From contig CAJTZC010000002.1 in NCBI GenBank assembly GCA_910583745.1, positions 39,983 to 103,982 of the forward strand: DNA of 64,000 nucleotides. Direction: 5' to 3'. Below, piece by piece: positions 1-7,701 of the stretch (position 1 is the first letter of the stretch; each line of letters begins with the position of its first letter). The stretch comes from an uncultured Bacilli bacterium. GTDB taxonomy: Bacteria; Bacillota_I; Bacilli_A; RF39; UBA660. The notes beneath the pieces were generated by a model, which saw only the letters and a list, made by a program, of their open reading frames with translations, did not search any database and was not told the origin of the DNA. A program made the position numbers and the translations under genes.

Positions 1-352
1 TCTTCGAAGTATGCACATTCCCGAATTTATTATCAGAGGGATGCGAATTAACGGAATCTATTATACGCCAACTTTCTTTTATGAGTCGATATGGTGTCTT
101 GTGGGATTTGCCATCATGCTTTTGATGCGAAGACGAAAATTTGTCAAAATTGGACAATTGACGGGTATCTATATGGTTTGGTACGGTGTCGGGAGATTTT
201 TCATCGAAGCAAGTCGAACAGATTCTTTGATTTTCTTGGGCTTTAAGGTTGCTCAGTTGGTTTCGATTCTCATGATTATCGTCGGCATTGTACTGTTCGT
301 CAGAGGTGTTCGCAAGGGCAAGTATGAAGATTTATACAATGAAGTAAAATAG
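1..352 (+). CDS. lgt: Prolipoprotein diacylglyceryl transferase, C-terminal part
   Basis: Lgt is the membrane enzyme that moves diacylglycerol from phosphatidylglycerol to the lipobox cysteine of prelipoproteins. Only its C-terminal part is present: the frame is open to the left edge and the gene begins outside the window. The segment has the Lgt features TPTFFYESIWCLVGF and GRFFIEASRTDSL, followed by a last membrane helix and a basic tail. The window encodes lipoproteins (PrsA and a cyclophilin) that would be its substrates. trxB starts 15 bases downstream, so the two are probably cotranscribed. The family call is secure; the N-terminal half cannot be judged. Confidence 0.93.
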   Translation, partial: LRSMHIPEFIIRGMRINGIYYTPTFFYESIWCLVGFAIMLLMRRRKFVKIGQLTGIYMVWYGVGRFFIEASRTDSLIFLGFKVAQLVSILMIIVGIVLFVRGVRKGKYEDLYNEVK

Positions 353-367
353 AAAGGGTGATTTTCA

Positions 368-1267
368 ATGATTTATGATGTCATTATAGTAGGACTAGGG
401 CCAGCAGGTATTTCTGCAGCGATTTATGCAAAAAGGAGTGGATTGAAGACTTTGGTCTTCGAAAGTTCGATGCCCGGGGGGTTGTTGAACTTTACCAATG
501 TCGTCAACAATTATCCGGGGTTTATCAACATTACAGGTCCGGATTTAGCGATGAAGATGTTAGAGCATTTTAACAGTTTTGACGTAGAATTTAAAAATGA
601 AAACGTCTTGGATATTCTCGATGGCGAGGTCAAAAAGGTCGTCACGAAAAGTGGCGAGTATGAAGCGAGCAATGTCATCATTGCGACAGGCCGAAGCAGA
701 AGAAGTCTCAATCTTCCTGGAGAAGAAGCACTTCGCGGGCATGGAATAAGTTACTGTGCGATGTGCGATGGACACTTTTATAAAGATAAAGATGTAGCCG
801 TCATCGGTGGTGGAGATAGCAGTTTAGAGGAAGCTCTCTATTTAGCTAAAATCGTCAAATCGGTGACTATCGTCATCAGAGGAGAACGGCTTGCTGGCAG
901 TCCATCTCTCGTAGAAGCTGTTAAAAGGACGGATAACATTAAAATTGCATTTAAGAAAAATGTCACAGAGCTCTTAAGCGAAGAAGGGTCTTTGCGAGGT
1001 GTTAAGCTCGACAGTGGAGAAACTCTCGATATCGAAGGCATGTTCGTGTATATAGGGTTCGACCCTGTGTTGACTTTCTCGACCGATTTAGGTTTGGAGA
1101 AGGATAGAGGTTATCTGCTCGTCGATAAAGATTTCGAGACGAATGTCAAAGGTATCTATGCAGTGGGCGACATCATAAAAAAAGATTTATACCAAATCAT
1201 CTCTGCAGAGTATGAAGGTGCCAGTGCGGCGAGTGCAATTGCAAGAAAATTGACAAAGAAAAATTAG
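368..1267 (+). CDS. trxB: Thioredoxin reductase
   Basis: This cytoplasmic FAD enzyme passes electrons from NADPH to thioredoxin. The 299-residue length is normal for the low-molecular-weight bacterial type. Visible motifs are the FAD-binding GLGPAG at residues 9-14, the redox pair C130-A-M-C133, the NADPH-binding GGGDSS at 147-152 and a C-terminal YAVGDI. A GAAAGGGTG ribosome site precedes the ATG. It follows lgt closely, a pairing seen in other Firmicutes. The substitution of CAMC for the usual CATC is conservative. An NADH or ferredoxin dependent relative is possible but less likely. Confidence 0.95.
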   Translation: MIYDVIIVGLGPAGISAAIYAKRSGLKTLVFESSMPGGLLNFTNVVNNYPGFINITGPDLAMKMLEHFNSFDVEFKNENVLDILDGEVKKVVTKSGEYEASNVIIATGRSRRSLNLPGEEALRGHGISYCAMCDGHFYKDKDVAVIGGGDSSLEEALYLAKIVKSVTIVIRGERLAGSPSLVEAVKRTDNIKIAFKKNVTELLSEEGSLRGVKLDSGETLDIEGMFVYIGFDPVLTFSTDLGLEKDRGYLLVDKDFETNVKGIYAVGDIIKKDLYQIISAEYEGASAASAIARKLTKKN

Positions 1268-1304
1268 AATGATAAAATAACTTTCGAATGCGAGATGGTG
1301 TCTA

Positions 1305-1655
1305 GTGAACAATTTGGTTTTAGCGTATTTGGGTGATGCAGTGTATGAACTCTATGTTCGCGACTATTTGATTCGGCAAGGTCTTTGTAAGGTAAAAGAT
1401 TTGCAAAAAACTGCTGTTCAATATGTGAGCGCGGTCAGCCAAGCAGAGATATTGGACGACCTCATCACGAAAGAATTTTTAACGGAAGAGGAAGTCGACA
1501 TCGTTAAGCGTGGCCGCAATGCCCACAGTCATCAAAGTAAGAGCACGGATATCATTACATATAAAAAATCGACTGGTTTTGAAACTCTCATAGGTCATCT
1601 ATATAAGAACGACCGCGAGAGATTAGAAGAAGTTATGACGGAGGTATTAAAGTGA
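1305..1655 (+). CDS. mrnC: Mini-ribonuclease III
   Basis: MrnC is a dimeric RNase III fold enzyme without a double-stranded RNA binding domain that matures 23S rRNA ends in Firmicutes. The 116-residue protein has the diagnostic AYLGDAVYEL near the start, with D11 at the catalytic position, and RNAHSHQSKSTD in the middle. Translation starts at a GTG after a GAGATGG-like site. Its end overlaps the next gene by four bases (GTGA), so it is translationally coupled to rlmB, the order found in Bacillus (mrnC-rlmB-yacP-sigH). yacP is not present here. Confidence 0.92.
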   Translation: MNNLVLAYLGDAVYELYVRDYLIRQGLCKVKDLQKTAVQYVSAVSQAEILDDLITKEFLTEEEVDIVKRGRNAHSHQSKSTDIITYKKSTGFETLIGHLYKNDRERLEEVMTEVLK

Positions 1656-2335
1656 GAGTATTTGGAAAAAACGTTTTCAATGAGTTGAAGAGCAATACAA
1701 AACAGATTAAGAAAGTCTATTTGAGTCCTTCTTTTAAAGATAAAGATATCTTGGACTTTATTCGAGAAAACAATATCTCTTATGTCACTGTCGATAGAAA
1801 AAAGTTCGACAGTCTCGCCCAAGGAAATACACAAGGGATAATACTAGAAGTCAACGAATACGAATATAAGGACCTTAAAGAGATGGATTTGTCTTTGAAG
1901 AAGGTCGTCGTCTTGGACCATCTCGAAGACCCTCATAACTTTGGCGCTATCATCAGAACATGTGAAGCGAGTGGTGTAAAGGCTATTATCATTCCTAAAG
2001 ATAGAAGCGTCAATGTCAATTCTACTGTCATGAAGACGAGCACTGGTGCTCTCGAGTATGTCGACATTTATGAGGTAGCAAATTTAAAAAATGCGTTGGA
2101 ATATTTAAAAAAGAATGGATATTTTGTCTATGGGGCCGAAGCCGATGGGAAACTGTACGATACGGTAAGCTACAGTGAGAAGATGGTGTTAGTCGTCGGT
2201 AGTGAAGGGCACGGTCTATCACGCATCGTACGCGATGCTTGTGATGAAATTATCTCGATTCCTATGTATGGACATGTAAACAGCTTAAATGCAAGTGTCT
2301 CTTTTGGAGTGTTGATATATGGAATCAAAAATTGA
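1652..2335 (+). CDS. rlmB: 23S rRNA 2'-O-ribose methyltransferase, TrmH/SpoU family
   Basis: This SPOUT-fold enzyme uses S-adenosylmethionine to methylate a ribose in 23S rRNA. The 227-residue protein has a short N-terminal substrate-binding domain and then the SpoU motifs: DHLEDPHNFGAIIRTCEASG, the VVGSEGHGLS loop and the C-terminal NSLNASVSFGVLIYG knot. It starts at a GTG that overlaps the mrnC stop. Its last 17 bases overlap the sigma-factor gene, so the three genes form a tight operon. RlmB is the natural name because of the mrnC neighbour; another TrmH-type specificity cannot be excluded. Confidence 0.9.
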   Translation: MRVFGKNVFNELKSNTKQIKKVYLSPSFKDKDILDFIRENNISYVTVDRKKFDSLAQGNTQGIILEVNEYEYKDLKEMDLSLKKVVVLDHLEDPHNFGAIIRTCEASGVKAIIIPKDRSVNVNSTVMKTSTGALEYVDIYEVANLKNALEYLKKNGYFVYGAEADGKLYDTVSYSEKMVLVVGSEGHGLSRIVRDACDEIISIPMYGHVNSLNASVSFGVLIYGIKN

Positions 2336-2933
2336 TTATACGGTGAACGATTCGGAGTTAGTTCTTTTTGTTCGAGAGAATGTCGATGACGAAGCGAAAG
2401 ATTTCCTCTATGATAAATATACTCCTCTCATTCATAAGGAGATAAACCGTGTGAAAAAGAGGGCCATCGCTTTGGGTGTCGAAATGGCAGATTTATCTCA
2501 AGAAGCGATGTTGGCATTTAGTCATGCTATCAATAATTTTAATGAACAAGAAGATACGAAGTTTATGACTTTTGCTACCATCATCATAAGAAGAAAGTTA
2601 GCCAATTATCTCAACAAGTTTGAAACGAAGAAAAATAAAACTTTGGGTGCCTCTGTGTCGATGGATGCACCTTTCGATGACGATGGACAGAGTACTTTTA
2701 TAGAGACTATCGAAGAGGCGTTTAGCAATGAACCTTTGAAAAAAATGATTACTTATGAAACTTTGAAAGAGGTGAATCGCGCAATAAAGGACAAATTAAG
2801 CGAAAAGGAAAAGGTCGTATTGCAGTATGATTTAGAAGGAAAAAGTGTGTCAGAAATTGCTGATATTACTGGCTTGAACACAAAACAGATATACAACTTG
2901 ATTCATCGCGCAAGAGGAAAATTGAAGATATGA
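2319..2933 (+). CDS. sigH: RNA polymerase sigma factor, SigH type
   Basis: This is a 204-residue sigma-70 family factor with a region 2 core (LSQEAMLAFSHAINNF, then KFMTFATIIIRRKLANYL) and a region 4 helix-turn-helix (LSEKEKVVLQYDLEGKSV, then TKQIYNLIHRARGKLKI). Regions 1 and 3 are absent or short, as in SigH/Spo0H. The gene follows mrnC and rlmB as sigH does in Bacillus. In Bacillus SigH drives the transition to stationary phase, competence and early sporulation, which fits the coat-like genes in this window. The start lies inside rlmB. An alternative-sigma role other than SigH is possible. Confidence 0.8.
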   Translation: MESKIDYTVNDSELVLFVRENVDDEAKDFLYDKYTPLIHKEINRVKKRAIALGVEMADLSQEAMLAFSHAINNFNEQEDTKFMTFATIIIRRKLANYLNKFETKKNKTLGASVSMDAPFDDDGQSTFIETIEEAFSNEPLKKMITYETLKEVNRAIKDKLSEKEKVVLQYDLEGKSVSEIADITGLNTKQIYNLIHRARGKLKI

Positions 2934-2960
2934 TTGAGAATTGAAAATCATATTTTTTTT
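2928..2960 (+). terminator. Intrinsic terminator of the mrnC-rlmB-sigH operon
   Basis: An 8-base-pair stem (ATATGATT / AATCATAT) with a 10-base loop is followed by a run of Ts. It overlaps the sigH stop codon. Confidence 0.8.
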
Positions 2961-2985
2961 GTATTTTTTTTTAATGGAACATTGA

Positions 2986-3014
2986 TTTACATAATTCGAC
3001 AATAATGATATAAT
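2986..3014 (+). promoter_or_regulatory. Sigma-A promoter of ychF
   Basis: TTTACA and TATAAT are separated by 17 bases; the ATG of ychF lies 22 bases after the -10 box, with GAGGGTGA as ribosome site. Confidence 0.75.
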
Positions 3015-3035
3015 ACCACTTGAGGGTGATTTATT

Positions 3036-4136
3036 ATGTCTTTAAAAGCCGGTATCGTCGGACTACCTAATGTTGGAAAGAGTACGCTTTTCAATGCAAT
3101 TACTAAGAAACACATTTTAGCTGCAAACTATCCTTTTGCAACGATAGAACCTAATGTTGGGGTCGTCGTCGTCCCTGACGAGAGGTTAAACCATTTGAAT
3201 GAACTTTATAAACCGAAGAGTTTGGTTCCTACGTCTTTCGAATTTACGGATATCGCAGGGCTCGTCAAGGGAGCCTCTCAAGGGGAAGGTCTTGGGAACA
3301 AGTTTCTCTCTCATATAAGAGAGGTCGATGCTATCGTAAATGTCGTCCGCTGTTTTGAGAATGCGGAGATAACGCATGTCGAGGGTAAAATCGACCCTGT
3401 ACGCGATATCGAAATTATCAATACAGAGTTGATATTGGCCGATTTGGAAACCATCGAGAATCGAATTCAGAGAATCGGCAAGAAAATGGATATGGCGAAG
3501 GATAAGAAAGAAAAGTTAGAAATCGATACGCTCAAACATACGAAAGAGATTTTGACAAATGGTATTCCTTTGCGGTTGGGAAATTTAAACGAGGACGAAT
3601 GTGAGGTATTAAAATCGTTCAATTTAATCACTATTAAACCTGTCATCTATGTAGCGAACGTCAGTGAGGACGATGCTGTGATTGGCGAGAACGAGTATAC
3701 TTTAAAGGTTAAGGAATTGGCCGCAAGGGAGAATGCTGGCGTCATCGTCATGAGTTGTCAAATCGAAAGTGAACTTTCGGATTTAGATGAGGCAGAAAAG
3801 AAAGTGTTCCTACAAGAACTCGGTATAACGAATAGTGGATTGGATAAACTTATCTATCAGACCTATAGTCTCTTGGGTCTCCGTACGTTCTTTACGGCTG
3901 GAGAACAAGAGGTAAAAGCTTGGACGTTTAAAGAAGGAATGAAAGCTCCTCAATGCGCTGGAATTATCCACAGCGATTTTGAGAGAGGATTTATTCGAGC
4001 AGAAGTCATGAGATATGACGATTTATTGCAATACGGCACGGAGCTAAAAGTAAAAGAAGCTGGTAAAATGGGATTAGAGGGGAAAGAATATGAAATGCAA
4101 GATGGAGATATCTGCTACTTCAGATTCAATGTGTGA
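3036..4136 (+). CDS. ychF: Redox-regulated ATPase/GTPase YchF (OLA1 family)
   Basis: YchF is a conserved Obg-related P-loop ATPase that associates with ribosomes and stress responses. The 366 residues match the usual length. The G1 loop GLPNVGKST is at residues 9-17, followed by YPFATIEPN and the G3 element DIAGLVKGASQGEGLGNKFL. The C-terminal TGS domain contains GLRTFFTAGEQEVKAWTF. It has its own promoter and an ATG preceded by GAGGGTGA. The next gene, a regulator, overlaps its stop codon. Confidence 0.95.
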   Translation: MSLKAGIVGLPNVGKSTLFNAITKKHILAANYPFATIEPNVGVVVVPDERLNHLNELYKPKSLVPTSFEFTDIAGLVKGASQGEGLGNKFLSHIREVDAIVNVVRCFENAEITHVEGKIDPVRDIEIINTELILADLETIENRIQRIGKKMDMAKDKKEKLEIDTLKHTKEILTNGIPLRLGNLNEDECEVLKSFNLITIKPVIYVANVSEDDAVIGENEYTLKVKELAARENAGVIVMSCQIESELSDLDEAEKKVFLQELGITNSGLDKLIYQTYSLLGLRTFFTAGEQEVKAWTFKEGMKAPQCAGIIHSDFERGFIRAEVMRYDDLLQYGTELKVKEAGKMGLEGKEYEMQDGDICYFRFNV

Positions 4137-5269
4137 TTATGGAAGATTATAAAAATATAGATGCAGATAAAACAGGAAAGTTTATAAAAGAACTAAGAAG
4201 AAAACATAATTTGAAACAAGATGAATTAGGTGAGAAGCTTTTCATTTCAAGAAAATCTATTTCGAAGTGGGAAACTGGTAGAGCATGTCCATCAGTCGAC
4301 ATGATGAAAAGAATGAGTAAGGTTTTCGGAATAACTGTGGATGATTTGGTTGCTGGTGAAGTTATCAGTGAACCGCCAAATGAAGAAATTGAACGCAAGT
4401 CTTTCGACATTAAGAATTATAAAATTGCTGGGATTGTCTTGCTTATCATCGTTTCCGTTTTAATTGTCAGTATGTATTTCTCGAATCATATGTTTTCACC
4501 AGCATATAAGATTTATTATGAAGATGAGAATTTCTTTATCAATGATGGTCTTCTTGTTTTAGATGAAGAGGAAAGTTATTTGAGCTTCGGTTCTACAAGT
4601 ACTTATATCGATTCTGTCGATATCTCTAAAATGAAATGTATTTTGTATGTGAAAAATGATGATGAAATTAAAGAACTTCAAGTTATCAATTTGAATAAGA
4701 ACAATAGTCTTGTAGACGGAACACCTTCTGAAATTCGCAAACATATTGTAGGTAACGAGATAAAAGATGTTTTTATTAAAATCTTTTATTTCAATGACAT
4801 GGAAGAAGAAGTATCTTTTCATTTGGAATTGATAATTAAGAGAAAAGCGAAAGCTCCGAAAACTGCGAGTCGCGCAGTTGTAAATGAAATGGATAAAAGT
4901 TATATGATTGAAAGTTATAGTGATGAAGCTAGTGAAACTGCTTATAAAATTCCAGATACATTTGATGTCGGATTTCTTTTCAATATGAGTAAGGACAAAT
5001 TGAAGAGTTGTTCAAATTATGTTGTCAGTACAAATGGCTTGGAATTTAAAGTCAGTTATGATGAATCAGATAATGTTTTATGTTTCGATTTCGGCGACAA
5101 TACAATTTTAATTCATTTAGATTCGAAAAGATTTACGCTTTCCTATACTACGCCAGAATATTTTGTAGTTACTAAAGATAATGTTATAAAGTATGAAGAC
5201 ATTTCAAATTATTACAATACTTTATTTATGCTTTTAGACGATTTAAAAGAACGGTGTATTGGCTATTAA
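4133..5269 (+). CDS. Membrane-anchored Xre-type transcriptional regulator
   Basis: Residues 10-75 form an Xre/Cro helix-turn-helix (KHNLKQDELGEKLFISRKSI). A single membrane segment (AGIVLLIIVSVLIVSMYF) spans about residues 96-115, and about 260 residues follow on the other side, most likely outside the cell. This is the layout of a one-component membrane sensor-regulator. The GTG start overlaps the ychF stop (GTGA); an ATG at 4139 is an alternative, and neither has a clear ribosome site, so coupling is likely. The extracellular part matches no family I recognise. The next gene encodes a secreted protein and could be its target or ligand, which is an inference from position only. Confidence 0.75.
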   Translation: MIMEDYKNIDADKTGKFIKELRRKHNLKQDELGEKLFISRKSISKWETGRACPSVDMMKRMSKVFGITVDDLVAGEVISEPPNEEIERKSFDIKNYKIAGIVLLIIVSVLIVSMYFSNHMFSPAYKIYYEDENFFINDGLLVLDEEESYLSFGSTSTYIDSVDISKMKCILYVKNDDEIKELQVINLNKNNSLVDGTPSEIRKHIVGNEIKDVFIKIFYFNDMEEEVSFHLELIIKRKAKAPKTASRAVVNEMDKSYMIESYSDEASETAYKIPDTFDVGFLFNMSKDKLKSCSNYVVSTNGLEFKVSYDESDNVLCFDFGDNTILIHLDSKRFTLSYTTPEYFVVTKDNVIKYEDISNYYNTLFMLLDDLKERCIGY

Positions 5270-5330
5270 AAGTGGCGTGTCTTATACTCATTAATTTTGT
5301 ATGATTTACTTCGGAAAGGAGTAGATTAGA

Positions 5331-6188
5331 ATGAAGAGATGTGGAGGTTTAATAGCTTTAGCATTATGTTTAAGTTGTATGGCAACAAATGTAAATGCTT
5401 CAGCTTATTATACTAACTCAAATGGAGTCCAAATGACCGAGAGCCAATATAATAAAATGCTTCAAATGTTTTCTGAAAGAAAAGTCAGCGTATTAACTCA
5501 GAGCGAATTCGATTCATTAAAAGATAATGAAATCGTCGATTCTGGAACAAAATACTCAAAAGAAACATTTATCAGAGGAGAATATGTTTCAACAGAGGAA
5601 ATTTCGAAAGAAGAGTACGATGCTGCAGAAGATGTAACAGCTTGCACACCTTTTGTAAGCGATTATGTCGAAACCGGCTATAAAAAGTTAAGCGCTTCAG
5701 TTGCTAAGGCTGGGTCATCTAACAAGTATTCTTTAGTCGGAGCATTGACTTGGAAGAAAGTTCCTGCGTATAGATCATACGATGTCTTTGCTTACAGATT
5801 AAATCATTTTAATTATAGTGGTTTTTCAGGTGGGCAGATGTATTTTAAGGGCAAGGATGCTTATAATATAGCTTACTATACCACTTCTGAAGGATACAAG
5901 GCCTTAAGTAATGGTGCGGGCGTATCTATGAATCTTAAAGACGATTCTGATATCACAGGTTATGAATTAACGATTGTTACTAATTTAACTTTTAATACTT
6001 CTAGCTATGCATCTGCCGCTGCTTACGTATCTTACCAGCATGCTCAAGCAAATCTTTCTAGAGCGGATTCTATGAATTACACTTTAAGTGTAGGCGGACT
6101 TGGAAACGTCATTCAATTCAACAACAGTAGAGTCGAATCATATTATGATGCCATGGATGGCGTACGTTTAGAAGTACCAATTTCCTAA
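5331..6188 (+). CDS. Secreted protein of unknown function
   Basis: A 285-residue protein with a clear signal peptide (basic start, hydrophobic run to about residue 20, probable cleavage after VNA near residue 24). The mature part is rich in Ser, Tyr and Asn and ends in a region dominated by beta-type sequence. There is no membrane anchor, lipobox or repeat. I recognise no catalytic motif. AAAGGAG sits just upstream of the ATG. It lies 61 bases after the membrane-bound regulator and ends at a hairpin terminator. Confidence 0.7.
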   Translation: MKRCGGLIALALCLSCMATNVNASAYYTNSNGVQMTESQYNKMLQMFSERKVSVLTQSEFDSLKDNEIVDSGTKYSKETFIRGEYVSTEEISKEEYDAAEDVTACTPFVSDYVETGYKKLSASVAKAGSSNKYSLVGALTWKKVPAYRSYDVFAYRLNHFNYSGFSGGQMYFKGKDAYNIAYYTTSEGYKALSNGAGVSMNLKDDSDITGYELTIVTNLTFNTSSYASAAAYVSYQHAQANLSRADSMNYTLSVGGLGNVIQFNNSRVESYYDAMDGVRLEVPIS

Positions 6189-6193
6189 TCTAT

Positions 6194-6230
6194 TAAAAAA
6201 AGCAATGTGGGTATACTACACTGCTTTTTA
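6194..6230 (+). terminator. Terminator after the secreted-protein gene
   Basis: AAAAAGCA pairs with TGCTTTTT around an imperfect inner stem, and a T run follows. The A-rich left arm could also allow function on the minus strand. Confidence 0.65.
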
Positions 6231-6308
6231 CATGAAAAAAAACAAATTTATTTAATTTTTTGTAAAAAAATGATATACTTTTAATATAGAAAGAAAGGAG
6301 AAAGGTTT

Positions 6309-6788
6309 ATGTATAACGATTTTTATGATACGAACTTGATTTCAACTTCGTCTAGGGTTGATGCAACATGGTTGGTCGTATCTGCAGTTTTGGCTATTAT
6401 AGGAGGAATCGTCGCTTACTTTTTGTTTATCTCTAAGAAAAAAGACAACTTCAGCGGATTTCTAGCTTGGTTGCACGATTTCCTAAACTTCAAAGTATAT
6501 TTTATAGATATGTTTTTGAAAACCTTGTATGTCATATGTACTATCTATATTACTTTAGGTTCATTTAGCTTAATCGGTAGCAGTGTAGCAGCATTCTTTT
6601 TAATGTTGATTATGGGAAATGTCATGCTTAGAGTTGGTTATGAGTTTATTTTGATGTTTTTAACATTAGTGAATAATACTACTGATATAAATTCTAAACT
6701 TACTCAATCAAACAATGCAGGTTCTAAAGAGAACGTTAAGAATCCAAAAAACGAGAAAACAAAAAATGAAAATAAAAATGTCGACTAA
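6309..6788 (+). CDS. Small integral membrane protein, unknown function
   Basis: The 159-residue protein has three or four hydrophobic helices (about residues 22-42, 70-88 and 90-120) and a charged, Asn/Lys-rich C-terminal tail of about 35 residues, probably cytoplasmic. A strong AAAGGAGAAAGG ribosome site precedes the ATG. It is a single-gene unit: terminators lie on both sides. No conserved motif that I recognise is present. Similar short multi-helix proteins of unknown role are common in Firmicutes. Confidence 0.6.
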   Translation: MYNDFYDTNLISTSSRVDATWLVVSAVLAIIGGIVAYFLFISKKKDNFSGFLAWLHDFLNFKVYFIDMFLKTLYVICTIYITLGSFSLIGSSVAAFFLMLIMGNVMLRVGYEFILMFLTLVNNTTDINSKLTQSNNAGSKENVKNPKNEKTKNENKNVD

Positions 6789-6799
6789 GACATTTTTTT
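6777..6799. terminator. Terminator between convergent genes
   Basis: AATGTC and GACATT form a hairpin with a 6-base loop spanning the stop codon of the membrane-protein gene, followed by seven Ts. It touches the 3' end of the leftward hydrolase gene and may serve mainly the plus strand. Confidence 0.7.
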
Positions 6800-7223
6800 A
6801 ATACAATTCTTGGCATGCGCCTGGGTCAGGTTTATAGAAGCAGTGGTTTTTATAGCGGCCTGAAAGCTGTTGGCCGTAAAAGGAACTATCGCATCCAGAA
6901 CCTTTCTTAGGGGCATAAAACCATAATGCATTGGTCGCAGGGTGGTAATATTCGCCTCGAAGACATCTTTCAGCCAATTGTTTTTCTTGGGTAGTAGAGG
7001 AACTATAGAATAGGGAACTTTTTGTTCCTGAAAAACCTCCTGGATTTTGATAAATTACATCGTATATGCTCCGTATATCCTTAAAAGTATAACAGTCGGC
7101 TATATTTCTATTTACAATGACATTTCCAACCATAAGCATGCCGAGATTGCCTTCTCCCAATGCTTCAGCTCTCATAAGACGCGCCATTAAATCGAGTTCT
7201 TTAGTATTGTAGTTTACTAACAT
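6798..7223 (-). CDS. Cell-wall hydrolase, SleB/CwlJ type (Hydrolase_2 family)
   Basis: This family holds the cortex-lytic enzymes SleB and CwlJ and related muralytic transglycosylases. The protein has the family pattern MARLMRAEALGEGNLGMLMV (with the conserved glutamate in RAEA), VGNVIVNR, IYQNPGGFSG and ATNALWFYAP. I start at the internal ATG at 7223 (141 residues) because AGGTGAT lies 8 bases before it; a longer reading from 7271 has no ribosome site. No signal peptide is visible, as in CwlJ. It stands alone between a terminator and the tRNA. A role in spore germination is plausible from the family and from other spore-like genes here, but vegetative wall turnover is also possible. Confidence 0.85.
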   Translation of the reverse strand: MLVNYNTKELDLMARLMRAEALGEGNLGMLMVGNVIVNRNIADCYTFKDIRSIYDVIYQNPGGFSGTKSSLFYSSSTTQEKQLAERCLRGEYYHPATNALWFYAPKKGSGCDSSFYGQQLSGRYKNHCFYKPDPGACQELY

Positions 7224-7256
7224 TTCATAATCACCTACTTTATTATATGAAATAAC

Positions 7257-7285
7257 TTGTATTTTACTCACTTTTGTAATATAAT
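7257..7285 (+). promoter_or_regulatory. Promoter of tRNA-Trp
   Basis: TTGTAT and TATAAT are spaced by 17 bases; the tRNA begins 13 bases after the -10 box. Confidence 0.65.
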
Positions 7286-7297
7286 TAAGTTACACAC

Positions 7298-7371
7298 AGG
7301 GGTGTGGTATAATGGTAGCATAGGAGTCTCCAAAACTTTTGATGGGAGTTCGATTCTCTCCACCCCTGCCA
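7298..7371 (+). tRNA. trnW: tRNA-Trp (anticodon CCA)
   Basis: A full cloverleaf of 74 bases can be drawn. The acceptor AGGGGTG pairs with CACCCCT, with discriminator G and an encoded CCA. The anticodon stem GGAGT/ACTTT closes the loop CTCCAAA, and the T stem GGGAG/CTCTC closes TTCGATT. The D stem is weak, with an A-C mismatch. It resembles the Bacillus tRNA-Trp closely. An AT-rich accessory segment follows directly, which is a common position for integrated elements. Confidence 0.93.
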
Positions 7372-7415
7372 AGTGCAAATACGCTTCAAAAAATGGAGTT
7401 AAAACATAGAGAAAG

Positions 7416-7453
7416 CCGTGGAAATAAAAAGAAAATCCACGGTTTTTGTTTTT
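7416..7453 (+). terminator. Terminator downstream of tRNA-Trp
   Basis: CCGTGGA and TCCACGG form a stem with a 13-base A-rich loop, followed by a long T-rich stretch. Confidence 0.8.
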
Positions 7454-7472
7454 ACTAAAAAAGGTGTAAAAA

Positions 7473-7622
7473 ATGGAGATTTTTAGTGAAAAATTTATAA
7501 AATCAGAAGAATTAGAAAAAAGGAATAGGAAAAATTTATTTTTATATCATAGAACAATGCCTATCACGATAAAGCAATTTGATACTTTACTTAAAAGTAT
7601 TAAGAAAGAGCTATCACAATAA
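7473..7622 (+). CDS. Small protein of unknown function upstream of fic
   Basis: A 49-residue reading frame with AAAGGTGT just before its ATG. It is highly charged at the N-terminal half (EELEKRNRKN) and has no membrane segment. It ends 79 bases before the Fic gene, in the same direction and with the same AT-rich composition. Small proteins before fic genes can be antitoxins (FicA/VbhA type), but I do not see the S/T-xxx-E-G/N inhibitory motif here, and this Fic appears to carry its own. It may be the remnant of a larger gene of the element. Confidence 0.45.
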   Translation: MEIFSEKFIKSEELEKRNRKNLFLYHRTMPITIKQFDTLLKSIKKELSQ

Positions 7623-7701
7623 GGCTACTTATATTGTAGAAATAGCTATTTTATGGTAAAATATAAGCATATAAAATCAATTTTAATAGGAGTTAATGTG
7701 T

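Noticed and set aside
7224..7271. Longer SleB-type protein starting at 7271
   Set aside because: The ribosome site AGGTGAT lies inside that extension and serves the ATG at 7223; the extension also overlaps the promoter region of the tRNA gene.
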